64,000 bases of DNA from Mangrovimonas sp. TPBH4 (GTDB lineage Bacteria; Bacteroidota; Bacteroidia; Flavobacteriales; Flavobacteriaceae): contig NZ_LBIO01000042.1 in the NCBI RefSeq assembly GCF_001280505.1, positions 248,001 through 312,000 on the forward strand. The letters run 5' to 3'. How positions within the stretch are numbered: position 1 is the stretch's first letter; every line of letters begins with the position of its first letter. Below, piece after piece: positions 28,656 to 38,050 of the stretch. The notes beneath the pieces are model-generated. The model was not told the DNA's origin. It was given only the letters and a program-made list of their open reading frames with translations, and did not search any database. The translations under genes were made by a program, and so were the position numbers.

Positions 28656-30314
28656 ATGAAACGCTTTCTATGTATCTTAGGGCTATCAATTTTTATGATG
28701 AATTGTCAAGAGAAAAAAGTTGAGACTTTAACCGTAAAGCCCGAAGCCCCGTTTGTGTGGGAAGCTGCCAATGTGTATTTCCTATTGACCGATCGCTTTA
28801 ATAATGGCGACCCTTCCAACGATGTCAATTTTGGTCGTAACAATGTTACCGGTTTTCTTCGCGGTTTCGAAGGTGGTGATTTGAAGGGAATAACACAAAA
28901 AATTGAAGAGGGCTATTTTAATGATTTGGGGATTAATGCCATTTGGATGACTCCAATTGTAGAGCAGATACATGGCAGTAATAATGAAGGCACCGGAACT
29001 ACCTATGCTTTTCACGGGTATTGGACCAAGGATTGGTCGGCTTTGGATCCTAATTTCGGATCTAAGGAAGATTTGCATGAATTGGTAAAGGTGGCCCACG
29101 AACACGGCATTCGTATTTTGTTGGATGCCGTCATTAACCACACTGGCCCGGTGACCAATATGGACCCAGTTTGGCCAGAGTCCTGGGTGCGGACCAATCC
29201 GCAATGTTCCTATAAAGATTACGAAAGTACAGTAGAGTGTACGTTGGTGGCCAACCTTCCAGATATCAAAACCGAGAGTAATGAGAATGTCGAATTGCCC
29301 CCACAACTTGTAGAAAAGTGGAAGTCAGAAGGGCGTTATGAAGAAGAAGTTGCCGAGTTGGACGCTTTTTTTGAAAGAACAGGTCATCCAAGAGCACCTC
29401 GTTTTTATATCATGAAATGGCTCACCGACTATATCACCGAATTCGGAATAGATGGTTATAGGGTGGATACGGTAAAACACACCGAGCCTTATGTTTGGCA
29501 AGAATTTAAAAAAGAATGCGATTATGCCTTTGCCCAATGGAGAGCGAATCATCCAGAAAAAGTATTGGATGATAATGGCTTTTACTTAATTGGAGAGGTG
29601 TACAACTATGGCATTAGTGGCGGAAAATACTTTGATTTTGGAGATCAAAAGGTGAATTATTTTGATCATGCCTTTAATAGTTTGATCAATTTTGAGGCGA
29701 AATGGAATGCCAAGCAAATGGACTACGAAAGCATGTTCAAAAAGTACTCAGATAGCTTGAATTCTGTTTTGAAAGGCTATAGTGTGCTTAATTATATGAG
29801 TTCCCATGACGACGCCCAGCCGTTCGATCCAAAAAGAGAAAAGCCTTTTGAAACCGCTAATAGATTGTTGTTGTGTCCGGGAGGTTCACAAGTGTATTAT
29901 GGGGATGAATTGGCAAGACCTTTAGTAATTGAAGGAACCATGGGAGATGCTACTTTAAGGTCTTTTATGAATTGGGGAGATGTAGAAAGTAATCCAAAGA
30001 CAGCAGCTGTTTTAGCGCATTGGCAAAAATTGGGGCAATTCCGAAGAAATCATCCTGCAGTAGGAGCCGGAACACACCAGATGTTATCAAAAGAACCTTA
30101 TGTGTTTGCCAGAACCTATTCTAAAGATGGCTTTAATGATAAGGTGGTTATTGGTATCTATTTAGGTAAAGGACCAAAGGAATTGAATGTGTCAAATATC
30201 TTTGCCGATGGTGAAACCTTATATGATTTTTATTCGAATCAAGAGGTTACGGTTGTATCTGGAAAAGTAACTGTAGATTCCAATTTTGATACGGTGTTAT
30301 TGGAAAGGCTGTAA
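28656..30314 (+). CDS. GH13 alpha-amylase-family lipoprotein (periplasmic amylase-like)
   Basis: 552 residues with a lipoprotein signal (MKRFLCILGLSIFMMNCQ, lipid cysteine 17). Typical start of a calcium-type amylase, VYFLLTDRFNNGDPSND near 38-54, and GGDLKGI; catalytic motifs DAVINHTG, DGYRVD with nucleophile D271, LIGEVYN with acid/base E314 and SSHDD with D385. It begins 3 nt after the preceding GH13 gene, so the two lipoproteins are translationally linked. Last enzyme of the operon; the next gene downstream is of different composition. Family assignment is firm, substrate inferred from context. Confidence 0.92.
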   Translation: MKRFLCILGLSIFMMNCQEKKVETLTVKPEAPFVWEAANVYFLLTDRFNNGDPSNDVNFGRNNVTGFLRGFEGGDLKGITQKIEEGYFNDLGINAIWMTPIVEQIHGSNNEGTGTTYAFHGYWTKDWSALDPNFGSKEDLHELVKVAHEHGIRILLDAVINHTGPVTNMDPVWPESWVRTNPQCSYKDYESTVECTLVANLPDIKTESNENVELPPQLVEKWKSEGRYEEEVAELDAFFERTGHPRAPRFYIMKWLTDYITEFGIDGYRVDTVKHTEPYVWQEFKKECDYAFAQWRANHPEKVLDDNGFYLIGEVYNYGISGGKYFDFGDQKVNYFDHAFNSLINFEAKWNAKQMDYESMFKKYSDSLNSVLKGYSVLNYMSSHDDAQPFDPKREKPFETANRLLLCPGGSQVYYGDELARPLVIEGTMGDATLRSFMNWGDVESNPKTAAVLAHWQKLGQFRRNHPAVGAGTHQMLSKEPYVFARTYSKDGFNDKVVIGIYLGKGPKELNVSNIFADGETLYDFYSNQEVTVVSGKVTVDSNFDTVLLERL

Positions 30315-30332
30315 TGCTTGAGTGCAAAACGA

Positions 30333-31430
30333 ATGAAGATCTTTCCTATTTACATATTAACGTTCTTATCAGCTGTAACATTTTCCCAAACATCAAATGA
30401 ACCGAATTGGACTTATTCCGATTTCATAGAAAACAATATTAAAAAGGTTTCTTCATATTCAATTCCATTAAAAAGAAATGGAAAGATTAAAAGAAGAGAT
30501 AGTACCTTACTATTAACCAAACAGGTTGATATGGATAGTAACACTGTTTTTGGAGTTAATAGTAGTTTAGTAGTTGTCACTCACGGAGATTCTTATTTAA
30601 CTTGGAATAGATTTAAAGATTTTTATAATCAAAAAGGCTTGATTTTAAAAGAAACGAGTTCTTCTCTAGAAACCACCTTAAAAAAGGAGTTTGGATTTAT
30701 AAGTTACGATGTAAACGAAGGAGAAATCATTTATGAATATGATAACCAGAACAACCTTTTAAGAAAGGAATTTAGAACTATAAACAATCACTATTCAATT
30801 CATAAATCGACTAAGGATACTTTCCATTTAAAGTCTATCTACAGACCTCAGATTTACGAATATGTTTATAATTTAGATAATAATAAACTAAAGCAATTCA
30901 TAACCGTTGACAGTATTCGATATTTAAATATTGAATGGAAATACGATCAAGAAAAAAGACTTGTTGAGTGGGTTTCTTACACTGGAGAAGAAGAAATACA
31001 CACAAAAAGATATTACTTCTATGATAACCAAAATAGGTTGAAGAAACAGGTAGATTCAACAGGTTGGTATATTTATAAAAAGCCCAGTTGGAATTCTACT
31101 AAAACATATCAATATAGCCCTAATGCAACCGCAGAAACCATAACATATAATACGGAAACTGGATTTGGACATTTTTATAAAAAGGAAATTACAGTTTATG
31201 ATTCTAATAACAATCTCATAAGTGAATGCAAGTTCACAGAAGGGACAAGAGAACATTCTGATCATTCATACAAATGGGAAAAAGGAAAATTAATTGAGAA
31301 AACAGAAACGAATTTAGATGGACAAATTGTAGTGCAGAAATTTATATACAATAATCGAAATCTATTAGCTGAAAAATCTGAATATCAAAATGGAAAGCGA
31401 ATTGAATTAATAAGATATTACTATAAATAA
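30333..31430 (+). CDS. Secreted YD-repeat-like protein of unknown function, AT-rich
   Basis: A TTG at 30318 is available, but the ATG at 30333 begins a good signal peptide (MKIFPIYILTFLSAVTFSQ, cleavage after FSQ), giving 365 residues. The mature part is a ladder of tyrosine-aspartate/asparagine units recalling RHS/YD repeats or YwqK-like beta strands: YEYDNQNNLL, WKYDQEKRL, YFYDNQNRL, TVYDSNNNL, FIYNNRNLL, ending in YYYK. No toxin or catalytic domain is visible. It starts 18 nt after the last GH13 gene, yet it is markedly more AT-rich (some 60-nt stretches fall to 20-27 percent GC by hand count versus about 43 percent in the amylase), suggesting separate origin. I do not recognise a function. 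Confidence 0.7.
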   Translation: MKIFPIYILTFLSAVTFSQTSNEPNWTYSDFIENNIKKVSSYSIPLKRNGKIKRRDSTLLLTKQVDMDSNTVFGVNSSLVVVTHGDSYLTWNRFKDFYNQKGLILKETSSSLETTLKKEFGFISYDVNEGEIIYEYDNQNNLLRKEFRTINNHYSIHKSTKDTFHLKSIYRPQIYEYVYNLDNNKLKQFITVDSIRYLNIEWKYDQEKRLVEWVSYTGEEEIHTKRYYFYDNQNRLKKQVDSTGWYIYKKPSWNSTKTYQYSPNATAETITYNTETGFGHFYKKEITVYDSNNNLISECKFTEGTREHSDHSYKWEKGKLIEKTETNLDGQIVVQKFIYNNRNLLAEKSEYQNGKRIELIRYYYK

Positions 31431-31444
31431 GTAATGCACACGCC

Positions 31445-31468
31445 GCAATTATAATTGCTTTTTATTTT
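31445..31468 (+). terminator. Hairpin terminator after the starch operon
   Basis: GCAATTATAATTGC (31445-31458) is a perfect palindrome able to form a 5-bp stem with a TATA loop and is followed directly by a T-rich tract. It lies 15 nt after the YD-repeat-like gene, between convergent genes, so transcription from the importer operon may extend through that gene. Confidence 0.65.
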
Positions 31469-31495
31469 CAGTGTTGAGAAATCATAGGTAAATTA

Positions 31496-34400
31496 CTATC
31501 TCTTTAAAGTAAAATGGCCTCGGTGGGTAGTGCCATCGGCTCTGTTAACCACAAACCAATAGTCGCTGGAAGGCATATTGTGTCCATTGTAGGTGCCATC
31601 CCAACCATAATCTTGAGAACCAAAGGAGGTGATTAGTTTTCCATAACGATCAAAAATGATGATTTCTATTTTAGGTTCGTTGGCAGCGAAATTAATACGC
31701 CAAAGGTCATTGTGTCCATCACCATTTGGGGTGAAAAACTTTGGGTAATTTAAAAGAAAGGCTTCTTCACTCACAACACCACAGCCATTAAGATCCATCA
31801 CGTAAACTGTATAGGCCCCAGGTTCTAAATTTGTAAAGCTATTACTGTCTTGATAGTTGATGCCATCAAGAGAATATTGGTAATCTCCAATCCCTGAAAC
31901 ATAAACCGTAATGGAATTATCGGTGCTGGACCAATCGGTAGTTTCAATGTTTTCTATGGTAGCAATGCTGGAAGATACCACTGTAAAGGTTTTTATGGCT
32001 TCGCAATAAAAGTTGTCATATTCATTTTTAACACTAACCGTATAGGTGCCACTGTCGGTTATAGCTATGGCATTGGTAGTGGCTCCCGTAGACCATTCGT
32101 AGGCAGAATATCCTGGGTCTGCTGTAAGTAGCACTGAGCCGCCTTCACAAATGGATATAAACTCATCCGGACTTAATTGAGGAACAGTGCCAACTGTAAT
32201 TTCAAAAGAGGTGGTTGCGGGGCAGAAATCCAAAGTATTATGGGCTACCCTGGCATATACCGTTTGAGGGCTGCTGTTATTGGTATATAAGTATGGTAGG
32301 GGATTATCTCCTGTATCGGCATCAGATTGGCTTAAATGATAAGTTATCGTGTAATCGTCTGGATTTTGTCCTCCCAAGATCTGTCCGTTTTGCGTACTAA
32401 GGTCGAAAGTCGCGTTGCTGGAGCCGTCATTCACACACTCCACGATGTTGTCTGGGGTGTTGGCTCTGGCTAAAGGAGCAAGGTTTTCTAAATTGATCGT
32501 GGTGTTTTTAATACTTCCACAAGCATCTTCAATTTTAAATTCATAGATGCCAGGATCCAAATCATAAAAAATGTTACTAGTACCATTATCATAAACGTAA
32601 GGAGCGGTGATGCTGAAATTGAAAGGTTCTACGCCCAAGACATCAAAATAGACATCATTAGTGCTTCCCATATTGCCGCAATTTAGATCGAATACATCAT
32701 TGATTACAAGCTCCGAAGTAATGGTGAAAGAGCCTAAAATATCCATGCAAAAATAGCTGGGGTCTATGTTGTTATAAGGCTGGAACACTTTTATAATCCT
32801 GAATTCGCCAATCAGGAAAATGTTGTAAATCATCGATTCGTTTTCTATTTCAATGGCATTATTTTCATTTGGGACGTCTCCTTCGGTGTAGGTGACACCA
32901 GAGTATGGGTGCCCCCAAGCGTTGCTCTCGGGGAAGTATTTTTGAAACCACCAGCTTCTGTTGGTGACACTTTCATCGGTGTCATTGATGCCAACGTCAA
33001 AAGAACCACAGTTCTTATCCAAAATATAGGCGTTTGGGTTGGGGTAGTAGGACTCTACAGTGGCCCCCGCGGTATATTCATAACCACACTCATCGATAGC
33101 TTCAAATGCGTAAAACCCTGAAGGAAGTGAACCAACATAAAATACCCCTCCGGAGGTAATCGCTGCACTATAATCATAGGGAAGCGGTTCTGTAAAATCT
33201 GCAGGGGCAGCGGTGATAATTATAGACGTTAGAAATCCGTAGGGAGATGAAATCCTTAAGGTTCCTGAGCCAGTGTCGCAGCTTGGTGTGCTAAAACTGA
33301 AAATATCCATTTGGACAAATTCCGGAATGGTGACTTCAACATAATGTTCGTAACCACAATTATCGGTAACCAAAATAATATAGTCGCCTATGGGCAAATC
33401 ATAATTGAGATAAATACCGCCATCGATAAGTTCTGAGGCATCATAAGGGAGTTCAAATTCAAAAGGGTCGGGAGCAGAAATAAATACAACGCTCACCACA
33501 TCCTTATCCGCAATGGAAATACTCAATTCTCCAGTTGAGGGGTCACAGGTGTTGTTTCCAGCATTCACTATAGGTGGGTCTGGATCTTCATTCAAATCTT
33601 CTACAGTAATGCTGGCAGTGCTAGATCTTCCGCAGGCATCTGTTAGTGTCAGGGTATAGTCGCCAATGGGGACGGACATGTCCGTGTCTCCAAAAGTTAT
33701 GGAGGTCTCAGTATATGGACCAGGATAATTGCTGTTGGAAGCTACGGGGTCAAAATCATCGGGGTACTCATCAAACGACACGGTATATGGCGGCATGAAC
33801 CCATTTACAAAAAGCTTGATATAGGAGCCGCAAACCTCATTAACGATATCGCTTAATAGAATTGTTGGCGCAGGATCCAAAAGTTCTTCAGAAGTGAACT
33901 GATTGCCGCAGGTGTCTTCAACTAAAATACTTACTTCAAATGGTAAGTCATCGTAAAGCGTAACGATGGTGCTTATTTCAATTTCGCTAAGGTCCCCTTC
34001 GGTGACCGTTTGGGTGTAGGTTTCCACTGGGGTCCCTGAAGAAGGTGTGACTGTATAAGTAATTGTGAGCGGATATATCAGTGGGAAATTTTCTTCGGCG
34101 GTCAGGGTCGAGATCACGGTTACTTCATCGCAGGAAGTGTACACTGCCGGTAGCGTTGTTGAAGAGATATCCAAATCATTGTTTGGAGGGAATAAACTGT
34201 AGGTTTTTGCCAATGCATTGCCACATGGGTCATAGACACGTACCAAATAAGAGCCAGTGGGTAAGTCGGTGAACGTATTGCCAGTTTGTGGAGGGACGGT
34301 TACTGGGCCCGAAAAAATTTCATAGAATTCGGCAGTTCCTGAGGTGACATTTACCGTAATGGAGCCCATGGATTCGCAACCTGCGGAACCGGAAAGTTCA

Positions 34401-34747
34401 AAATCCAATTCAGAAAAGAGATTTTCTATGGTTACATTTTGCTGCTGTATGTTTTCCTCCGAACCCAATACCTGTATGGCTTCAACTAAATAATCTCCTG
34501 CTTCCAACCCATTAAAGGCGTTCTCCGAAGTTTGTGCTATTGGAGCCGTAGTGTCCGGCAAAAGGTAAAGGTTATATATTATCGTAGCCCCGCTTGTTGT
34601 GTTGGATACCGTCATTTCTATGGCGCCATTTCCAGAACAAGTTTCATCAGTAGCGGTAACAGATAAGTTGAAATCTGATAACTGAGAAAAGCACATGCTA
34701 GCTATCAGGCAAAAGATAAAGGTGAAACCGCTTTTCATTTTTAGCAT
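31496..34747 (-). CDS. Large secreted adhesin-like protein with T9SS type B (gliding-type) C-terminal domain
   Basis: 1083 residues with a signal peptide (MKSGFTFIFCLIASMCFSQ; start either at 34747 or at the second ATG, 34738). The body is built from many roughly 90-residue Ig-like, SprB-type units marked by recurring D-CG cores (VYDPCGNAL, VEDTCGNQF, LTDACGRSS, VTDNCGYEH, AIDECGYEY, IEDACGSIK). The last 80 residues are a type B sorting domain: FFTPNGDGHNDLWRI, IFDRYGKLI, GWDGTYNGHNMPSSDYWFVV, GHFTLKR. Such proteins are exported by the type IX system and often serve in adhesion. Its C-terminus closely resembles that of the protein at 57831-59987. Confidence 0.9.
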   Translation of the reverse strand: MLKMKSGFTFIFCLIASMCFSQLSDFNLSVTATDETCSGNGAIEMTVSNTTSGATIIYNLYLLPDTTAPIAQTSENAFNGLEAGDYLVEAIQVLGSEENIQQQNVTIENLFSELDFELSGSAGCESMGSITVNVTSGTAEFYEIFSGPVTVPPQTGNTFTDLPTGSYLVRVYDPCGNALAKTYSLFPPNNDLDISSTTLPAVYTSCDEVTVISTLTAEENFPLIYPLTITYTVTPSSGTPVETYTQTVTEGDLSEIEISTIVTLYDDLPFEVSILVEDTCGNQFTSEELLDPAPTILLSDIVNEVCGSYIKLFVNGFMPPYTVSFDEYPDDFDPVASNSNYPGPYTETSITFGDTDMSVPIGDYTLTLTDACGRSSTASITVEDLNEDPDPPIVNAGNNTCDPSTGELSISIADKDVVSVVFISAPDPFEFELPYDASELIDGGIYLNYDLPIGDYIILVTDNCGYEHYVEVTIPEFVQMDIFSFSTPSCDTGSGTLRISSPYGFLTSIIITAAPADFTEPLPYDYSAAITSGGVFYVGSLPSGFYAFEAIDECGYEYTAGATVESYYPNPNAYILDKNCGSFDVGINDTDESVTNRSWWFQKYFPESNAWGHPYSGVTYTEGDVPNENNAIEIENESMIYNIFLIGEFRIIKVFQPYNNIDPSYFCMDILGSFTITSELVINDVFDLNCGNMGSTNDVYFDVLGVEPFNFSITAPYVYDNGTSNIFYDLDPGIYEFKIEDACGSIKNTTINLENLAPLARANTPDNIVECVNDGSSNATFDLSTQNGQILGGQNPDDYTITYHLSQSDADTGDNPLPYLYTNNSSPQTVYARVAHNTLDFCPATTSFEITVGTVPQLSPDEFISICEGGSVLLTADPGYSAYEWSTGATTNAIAITDSGTYTVSVKNEYDNFYCEAIKTFTVVSSSIATIENIETTDWSSTDNSITVYVSGIGDYQYSLDGINYQDSNSFTNLEPGAYTVYVMDLNGCGVVSEEAFLLNYPKFFTPNGDGHNDLWRINFAANEPKIEIIIFDRYGKLITSFGSQDYGWDGTYNGHNMPSSDYWFVVNRADGTTHRGHFTLKR

Positions 34748-34861
34748 AAAAATGCGTTGTTTTAGTTGAAATTATGTGGGGAATAAGCGATAAATATAGG
34801 TATTTGTCAATAAAAAATAGAAAATGTCTGTTTATTTTCAGTTTTATGGATGTAAAATGAA

Positions 34862-34883
34862 AAAGAACTAATTTTAGTTCTTT
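34862..34883. promoter_or_regulatory. 9-bp hairpin upstream of msrB
   Basis: AAAGAACTA (34862-34870) and TAGTTCTTT (34875-34883) form a perfect stem with a 4-nt loop, 17 nt before the msrB ATG. No T-run follows on the plus strand; on the minus strand a short T-run does, so it could act as an antisense terminator, an operator, or a leader hairpin. Confidence 0.4.
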
Positions 34884-34900
34884 GAAAAACAAATGATTGT

Positions 34901-35359
34901 ATGTTGTATTGGAAAGATATGATGCACTTTGTAGTGCATGGAAATCCAGCCCCAAATTATAGAGTTGAAAAAACAGAAGCTGAATGGCGAGAACTGTTGA
35001 CTTGGGACCAGTTTAGAATTACCCGCAAACATGCAACCGAAACACCAGGTACTGGGGAATTGTGCCATGCGTATGCAGAAGGGAAATACCAATGTGTTTG
35101 CTGTGGCGTTCTGTTGTTTGATGATTCCGGCAAGTTTAAATCTAACTCGGGGTGGCCAAGTTTTACTCAGTCAGTAACGGCAAATGCAATTAAATATGTA
35201 AAAGATAATTCGTTAGGAATGCTTCGGGTAGAGATTTTGTGCAATACCTGCGATGCTCATTTGGGACATGTGTTTCCGGATGGGCCTGAGCCTTCGGGGT
35301 TGCGTTATTGTGTCAATTCTGCAGCATTGCAAATGATAAAAGAGTCAGAACATGAATAA
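34901..35359 (+). CDS. msrB: Peptide-methionine (R)-S-oxide reductase
   Basis: Repairs the R epimer of methionine sulfoxide. The protein (152 residues from 34901; ATGs at 34919 and 34922 are alternatives, the latter also giving a normal family N-terminus) has paired zinc cysteines CVCC and CNTC, the GWPSF motif, the HLGHVFPDGP motif and the catalytic cysteine in RYCVNSAAL. No signal peptide is visible, so it should be cytoplasmic. It overlaps msrA by 8 nt, a common msrB-msrA arrangement. Confidence 0.93.
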   Translation: MLYWKDMMHFVVHGNPAPNYRVEKTEAEWRELLTWDQFRITRKHATETPGTGELCHAYAEGKYQCVCCGVLLFDDSGKFKSNSGWPSFTQSVTANAIKYVKDNSLGMLRVEILCNTCDAHLGHVFPDGPEPSGLRYCVNSAALQMIKESEHE

Positions 35360-35900
35360 TAATCAATATGAAATAGCCACTTTGGGTGGCGGATGTTTTT
35401 GGTGTACCGAAGCTGTGTTTCAGGAGCTTGATGGCGTTGAGGCAGTTGTTTCAGGGTATATGGGTGGAACCGTGCCAGGAAAGCCAACCTATCGGGAGGT
35501 CTGCTCTGGTTTGACGGGGCATGCCGAAGTGGTGCAAGTAACATTCAATCCTTCAATTATAACATTTAAGGAATTGTTGGACGTCTTCATGACCACTCAC
35601 AACCCAACAACTTTGAACCAACAAGGCGCTGATGTTGGGACGCAGTATCGTTCGGTAATTTTTTGTCATGACAGTCATCAAAAACAAATAGCCGAAGAAG
35701 TGTTGAGGGATATGGCGCAGTATTTTGAATCTCCTATCGTGACTGAAATTACTGAGTTGCAAACTTTCCATAAAGCCGAAGACTACCATCAGAATTATTA
35801 TCGTAGCAATCCCGATCAGGGGTATTGCAGTTTTGTGATTGCTCCAAAGTTGTCCAAATTAAGACAGAGGCATCAGTCTAGGCTGAAGTCTAAGACATAA
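35352..35900 (+). CDS. msrA: Peptide-methionine (S)-S-oxide reductase
   Basis: Reduces the S epimer of methionine sulfoxide, partner of the overlapping msrB. The 182-residue protein has the catalytic GCFWCTEAVF motif with the nucleophilic cysteine at 15 and a second cysteine at 18, followed by YMGG, the HAEVVQVTFNP segment and the HNPTTLNQQGADVGTQYRS-type family core, then AEDYHQNYY. Length and order match single-domain MsrA proteins. Co-translated with msrB as an oxidative-damage repair pair. Confidence 0.95.
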   Translation: MNNNQYEIATLGGGCFWCTEAVFQELDGVEAVVSGYMGGTVPGKPTYREVCSGLTGHAEVVQVTFNPSIITFKELLDVFMTTHNPTTLNQQGADVGTQYRSVIFCHDSHQKQIAEEVLRDMAQYFESPIVTEITELQTFHKAEDYHQNYYRSNPDQGYCSFVIAPKLSKLRQRHQSRLKSKT

Positions 35901-35957
35901 TTGTAGGGTTTTGCGTATTTTTTAAGACCTTTGCCAAGTGTCTTTAAAGCCAATCGT

Positions 35958-36824
35958 ATGACTTCAGTGAACGACTTATTGCAATTACTTCATTTAGATT
36001 CGAATTCTGAAAACCAATTTCAAGGTCTCAGTAAAACTGTTGGGAGTCCCAATGTGTTTGGAGGTCAGGTGTTGGCCCAGGCCATAAATGCTGCGTACCG
36101 AACCATTACCAATCAGCGAGTATTACATTCCATGCATGCCTATTTTTTGGAAGCTGGTAATTTGGAATTGCCCATAACTTATGATGTTGGTAGTATGAGG
36201 GACGGGGGTAGTTTTTCGGTAAGACGTGTTACCGCTAGCCAGAATGGAACGGTCATATTTATTTTATCGGCCTCTTTTCATAAAAAGGAGGAAGGTTACG
36301 ATCATCAGATAGAGATTCCGAAGAATATCAAACAGCCAGAGGAATTGTTGAGTTGGAGTGATATGTTGGAGCAGTTTGGGGAAGCAATTCCGCCAAGGAC
36401 CAAAGGCTTTTTACAAATTGAGCGCCCAATAGAATTCAAACCGGTTGAGGTTGTAGACCCATTCAATAAAAAGGATTTGCCTCCTTCCACCAATGTTTGG
36501 TTCAAGTTAAAGGGAGACAGTTCCAACTTGGACTTGTCTCAAAAACAGCAGATCCTAACCTATATTTCCGATTATAATATTTTGGCTGCCGCTATGAACA
36601 GGCATGCCAGTAAGGCCCATTGGGGGAATACTCAAACGGCTAGTTTGGATCACTCCATGTGGTATTTTAGGGATTTCGATTTTGACGATTGGTTGCTTTA
36701 TGCCATTGAGTCGCCGAATGCGTCCAACGCCCGTGGTTTTGCCAAAGGGAATATCTTTACTAGAGATGGGAAATTGGTGGCTTCTGTAGCCCAAGAAGGT
36801 TTAATGCGTCCTTTAAAAAAATGA
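35958..36824 (+). CDS. tesB: Acyl-CoA thioesterase II (TesB-like)
   Basis: Hydrolyses medium to long acyl-CoA. The frame extends to a TTG at 35931 but the ATG at 35958 starts the family-like MTSVNDLLQLLHLDS, giving 288 residues, the usual TesB length. Double hotdog: first half with NVFGGQVLAQAINAAYRT and SMHAYFL, second half with LDHSMWYFRDFDFDDWLLY and SPNASNARGFAKGNIFTRDG. The aspartate in SLDHSMWY aligns with the catalytic aspartate region of TesB. It overlaps the next gene by 4 nt (ATGA). Confidence 0.92.
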   Translation: MTSVNDLLQLLHLDSNSENQFQGLSKTVGSPNVFGGQVLAQAINAAYRTITNQRVLHSMHAYFLEAGNLELPITYDVGSMRDGGSFSVRRVTASQNGTVIFILSASFHKKEEGYDHQIEIPKNIKQPEELLSWSDMLEQFGEAIPPRTKGFLQIERPIEFKPVEVVDPFNKKDLPPSTNVWFKLKGDSSNLDLSQKQQILTYISDYNILAAAMNRHASKAHWGNTQTASLDHSMWYFRDFDFDDWLLYAIESPNASNARGFAKGNIFTRDGKLVASVAQEGLMRPLKK

Positions 36825-38050
36825 GGCATTTTGACGTCATTATAGTGGGAGGTGGTGCCGCTGGCTTTTTTGCGGCCATCAATATTGCGGAGCAAAATCC
36901 TGCGCTACAAATCTGTATTCTTGAAAAAAATAAAGAAGGCCTACAGAAGGTGAAGGTTTCTGGTGGTGGCAGGTGCAATGTTACCCATGCAGAGTTCATA
37001 CCACAGGAATTGGTGTTGAATTATCCTAGAGGTGAAAAGGAGCTTTTGGGGCCGTTTCATCAATTTATGACAGGGGATACCATTGAATGGTTTGAAAAAC
37101 GAGGTGTGGAACTTAAAATTGAAGAGGACGGAAGGATGTTTCCGGTTTCTGATTCTTCACAAACCATTATCAATTGTTTTTTAGCTGAGGCTGAAAAATA
37201 CGGTATTGAAGTGCTTTACAGTCAAAACGTAACCACTTTGGATGTTGAAAAGAGTGTTGATGGTGAAATGGAAGGTTTTAAAGTGCAAACTAAGGACATG
37301 GAATTAGCTTGCGATAAACTTTTAATCGCCACAGGAAGCAGCGTGAAGTTTTGGAAACTTTTGGAGCGCTTGGGGCATACTGTGGTTGCTCCGGTACCTT
37401 CTTTGTTTACTTTCAATATAAAAGATAAACGCATTACAGACATTCCAGGAGTAGTCGCTTTGGATGTGGAAGTAACCGTTTTGGATTCCGATTTAAGGAG
37501 TGAGGGCCCCTTATTAATTACCCATTGGGGCATGAGCGCACCTTCAATTTTAAAACTCTCGGCATTTGGGGCTCTTGAGTTGGCGAAAAAGAACTATCAA
37601 TTTCAAATAGAAGTCAATTTTATAAAGCAAACTTTTGAAGACTGCTTGATAATATTGAAGGATTTGAAGCAGTCCTTGGCAAAAAAAACAGTATATAAAT
37701 TGGCGAAATATGAATTGCCCAAACGTTTGTGGCAACAGTTGGTTTTGGCAGCCAACATCAATTCTGATACCCGGTGGGCCGATTTGAATAAGGAGCAGTT
37801 GGAAGCATTGGCTTCACAACTTACCAAGGCCGTTTTTGAAGTAGATGGCAAAAGTACCTTTAAAGATGAGTTTGTAACGGCAGGCGGTGTAGATTTGAAA
37901 GAAGTAAATTTTAAAACTTTTGAGAGCAAATTGTTTCCGGGACTGTATTTTGCAGGGGAAGTGTTGAATATTGATGCGGTTACAGGTGGTTTTAATTTTC
38001 AAAATGCTTGGACGGGGGCTTATTTAGCATCTAAAGCGATGTCATCATGA
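36821..38050 (+). CDS. HI0933/BaiN-family flavoprotein (NAD(P)/FAD-dependent oxidoreductase)
   Basis: 409 residues. N-terminal FAD dinucleotide-binding motif VIIVGGGAAGFFAAIN (about 6-21), then the HI0933 signatures KVKVSGGGRCNVTHAE near 43-58 and PRGEKELLGPF, an IATGSS second FAD contact near 168, THWGMSAPSILKLSA near 236, and the C-terminal GLYFAGEVLNIDAVTGGFNFQNA-type block that closes the FAD site. Substrate is unknown for this group. ATGA overlaps on both sides (TesB upstream, DUF1697 downstream) show a tightly coupled operon. Confidence 0.92.
   Translation: MRHFDVIIVGGGAAGFFAAINIAEQNPALQICILEKNKEGLQKVKVSGGGRCNVTHAEFIPQELVLNYPRGEKELLGPFHQFMTGDTIEWFEKRGVELKIEEDGRMFPVSDSSQTIINCFLAEAEKYGIEVLYSQNVTTLDVEKSVDGEMEGFKVQTKDMELACDKLLIATGSSVKFWKLLERLGHTVVAPVPSLFTFNIKDKRITDIPGVVALDVEVTVLDSDLRSEGPLLITHWGMSAPSILKLSAFGALELAKKNYQFQIEVNFIKQTFEDCLIILKDLKQSLAKKTVYKLAKYELPKRLWQQLVLAANINSDTRWADLNKEQLEALASQLTKAVFEVDGKSTFKDEFVTAGGVDLKEVNFKTFESKLFPGLYFAGEVLNIDAVTGGFNFQNAWTGAYLASKAMSS

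Noticed and set aside
30333..31430. RHS-type toxin call for the YD-repeat-like protein
   Set aside because: No polymorphic toxin tip, no immunity gene nearby and too short for an RHS shell.
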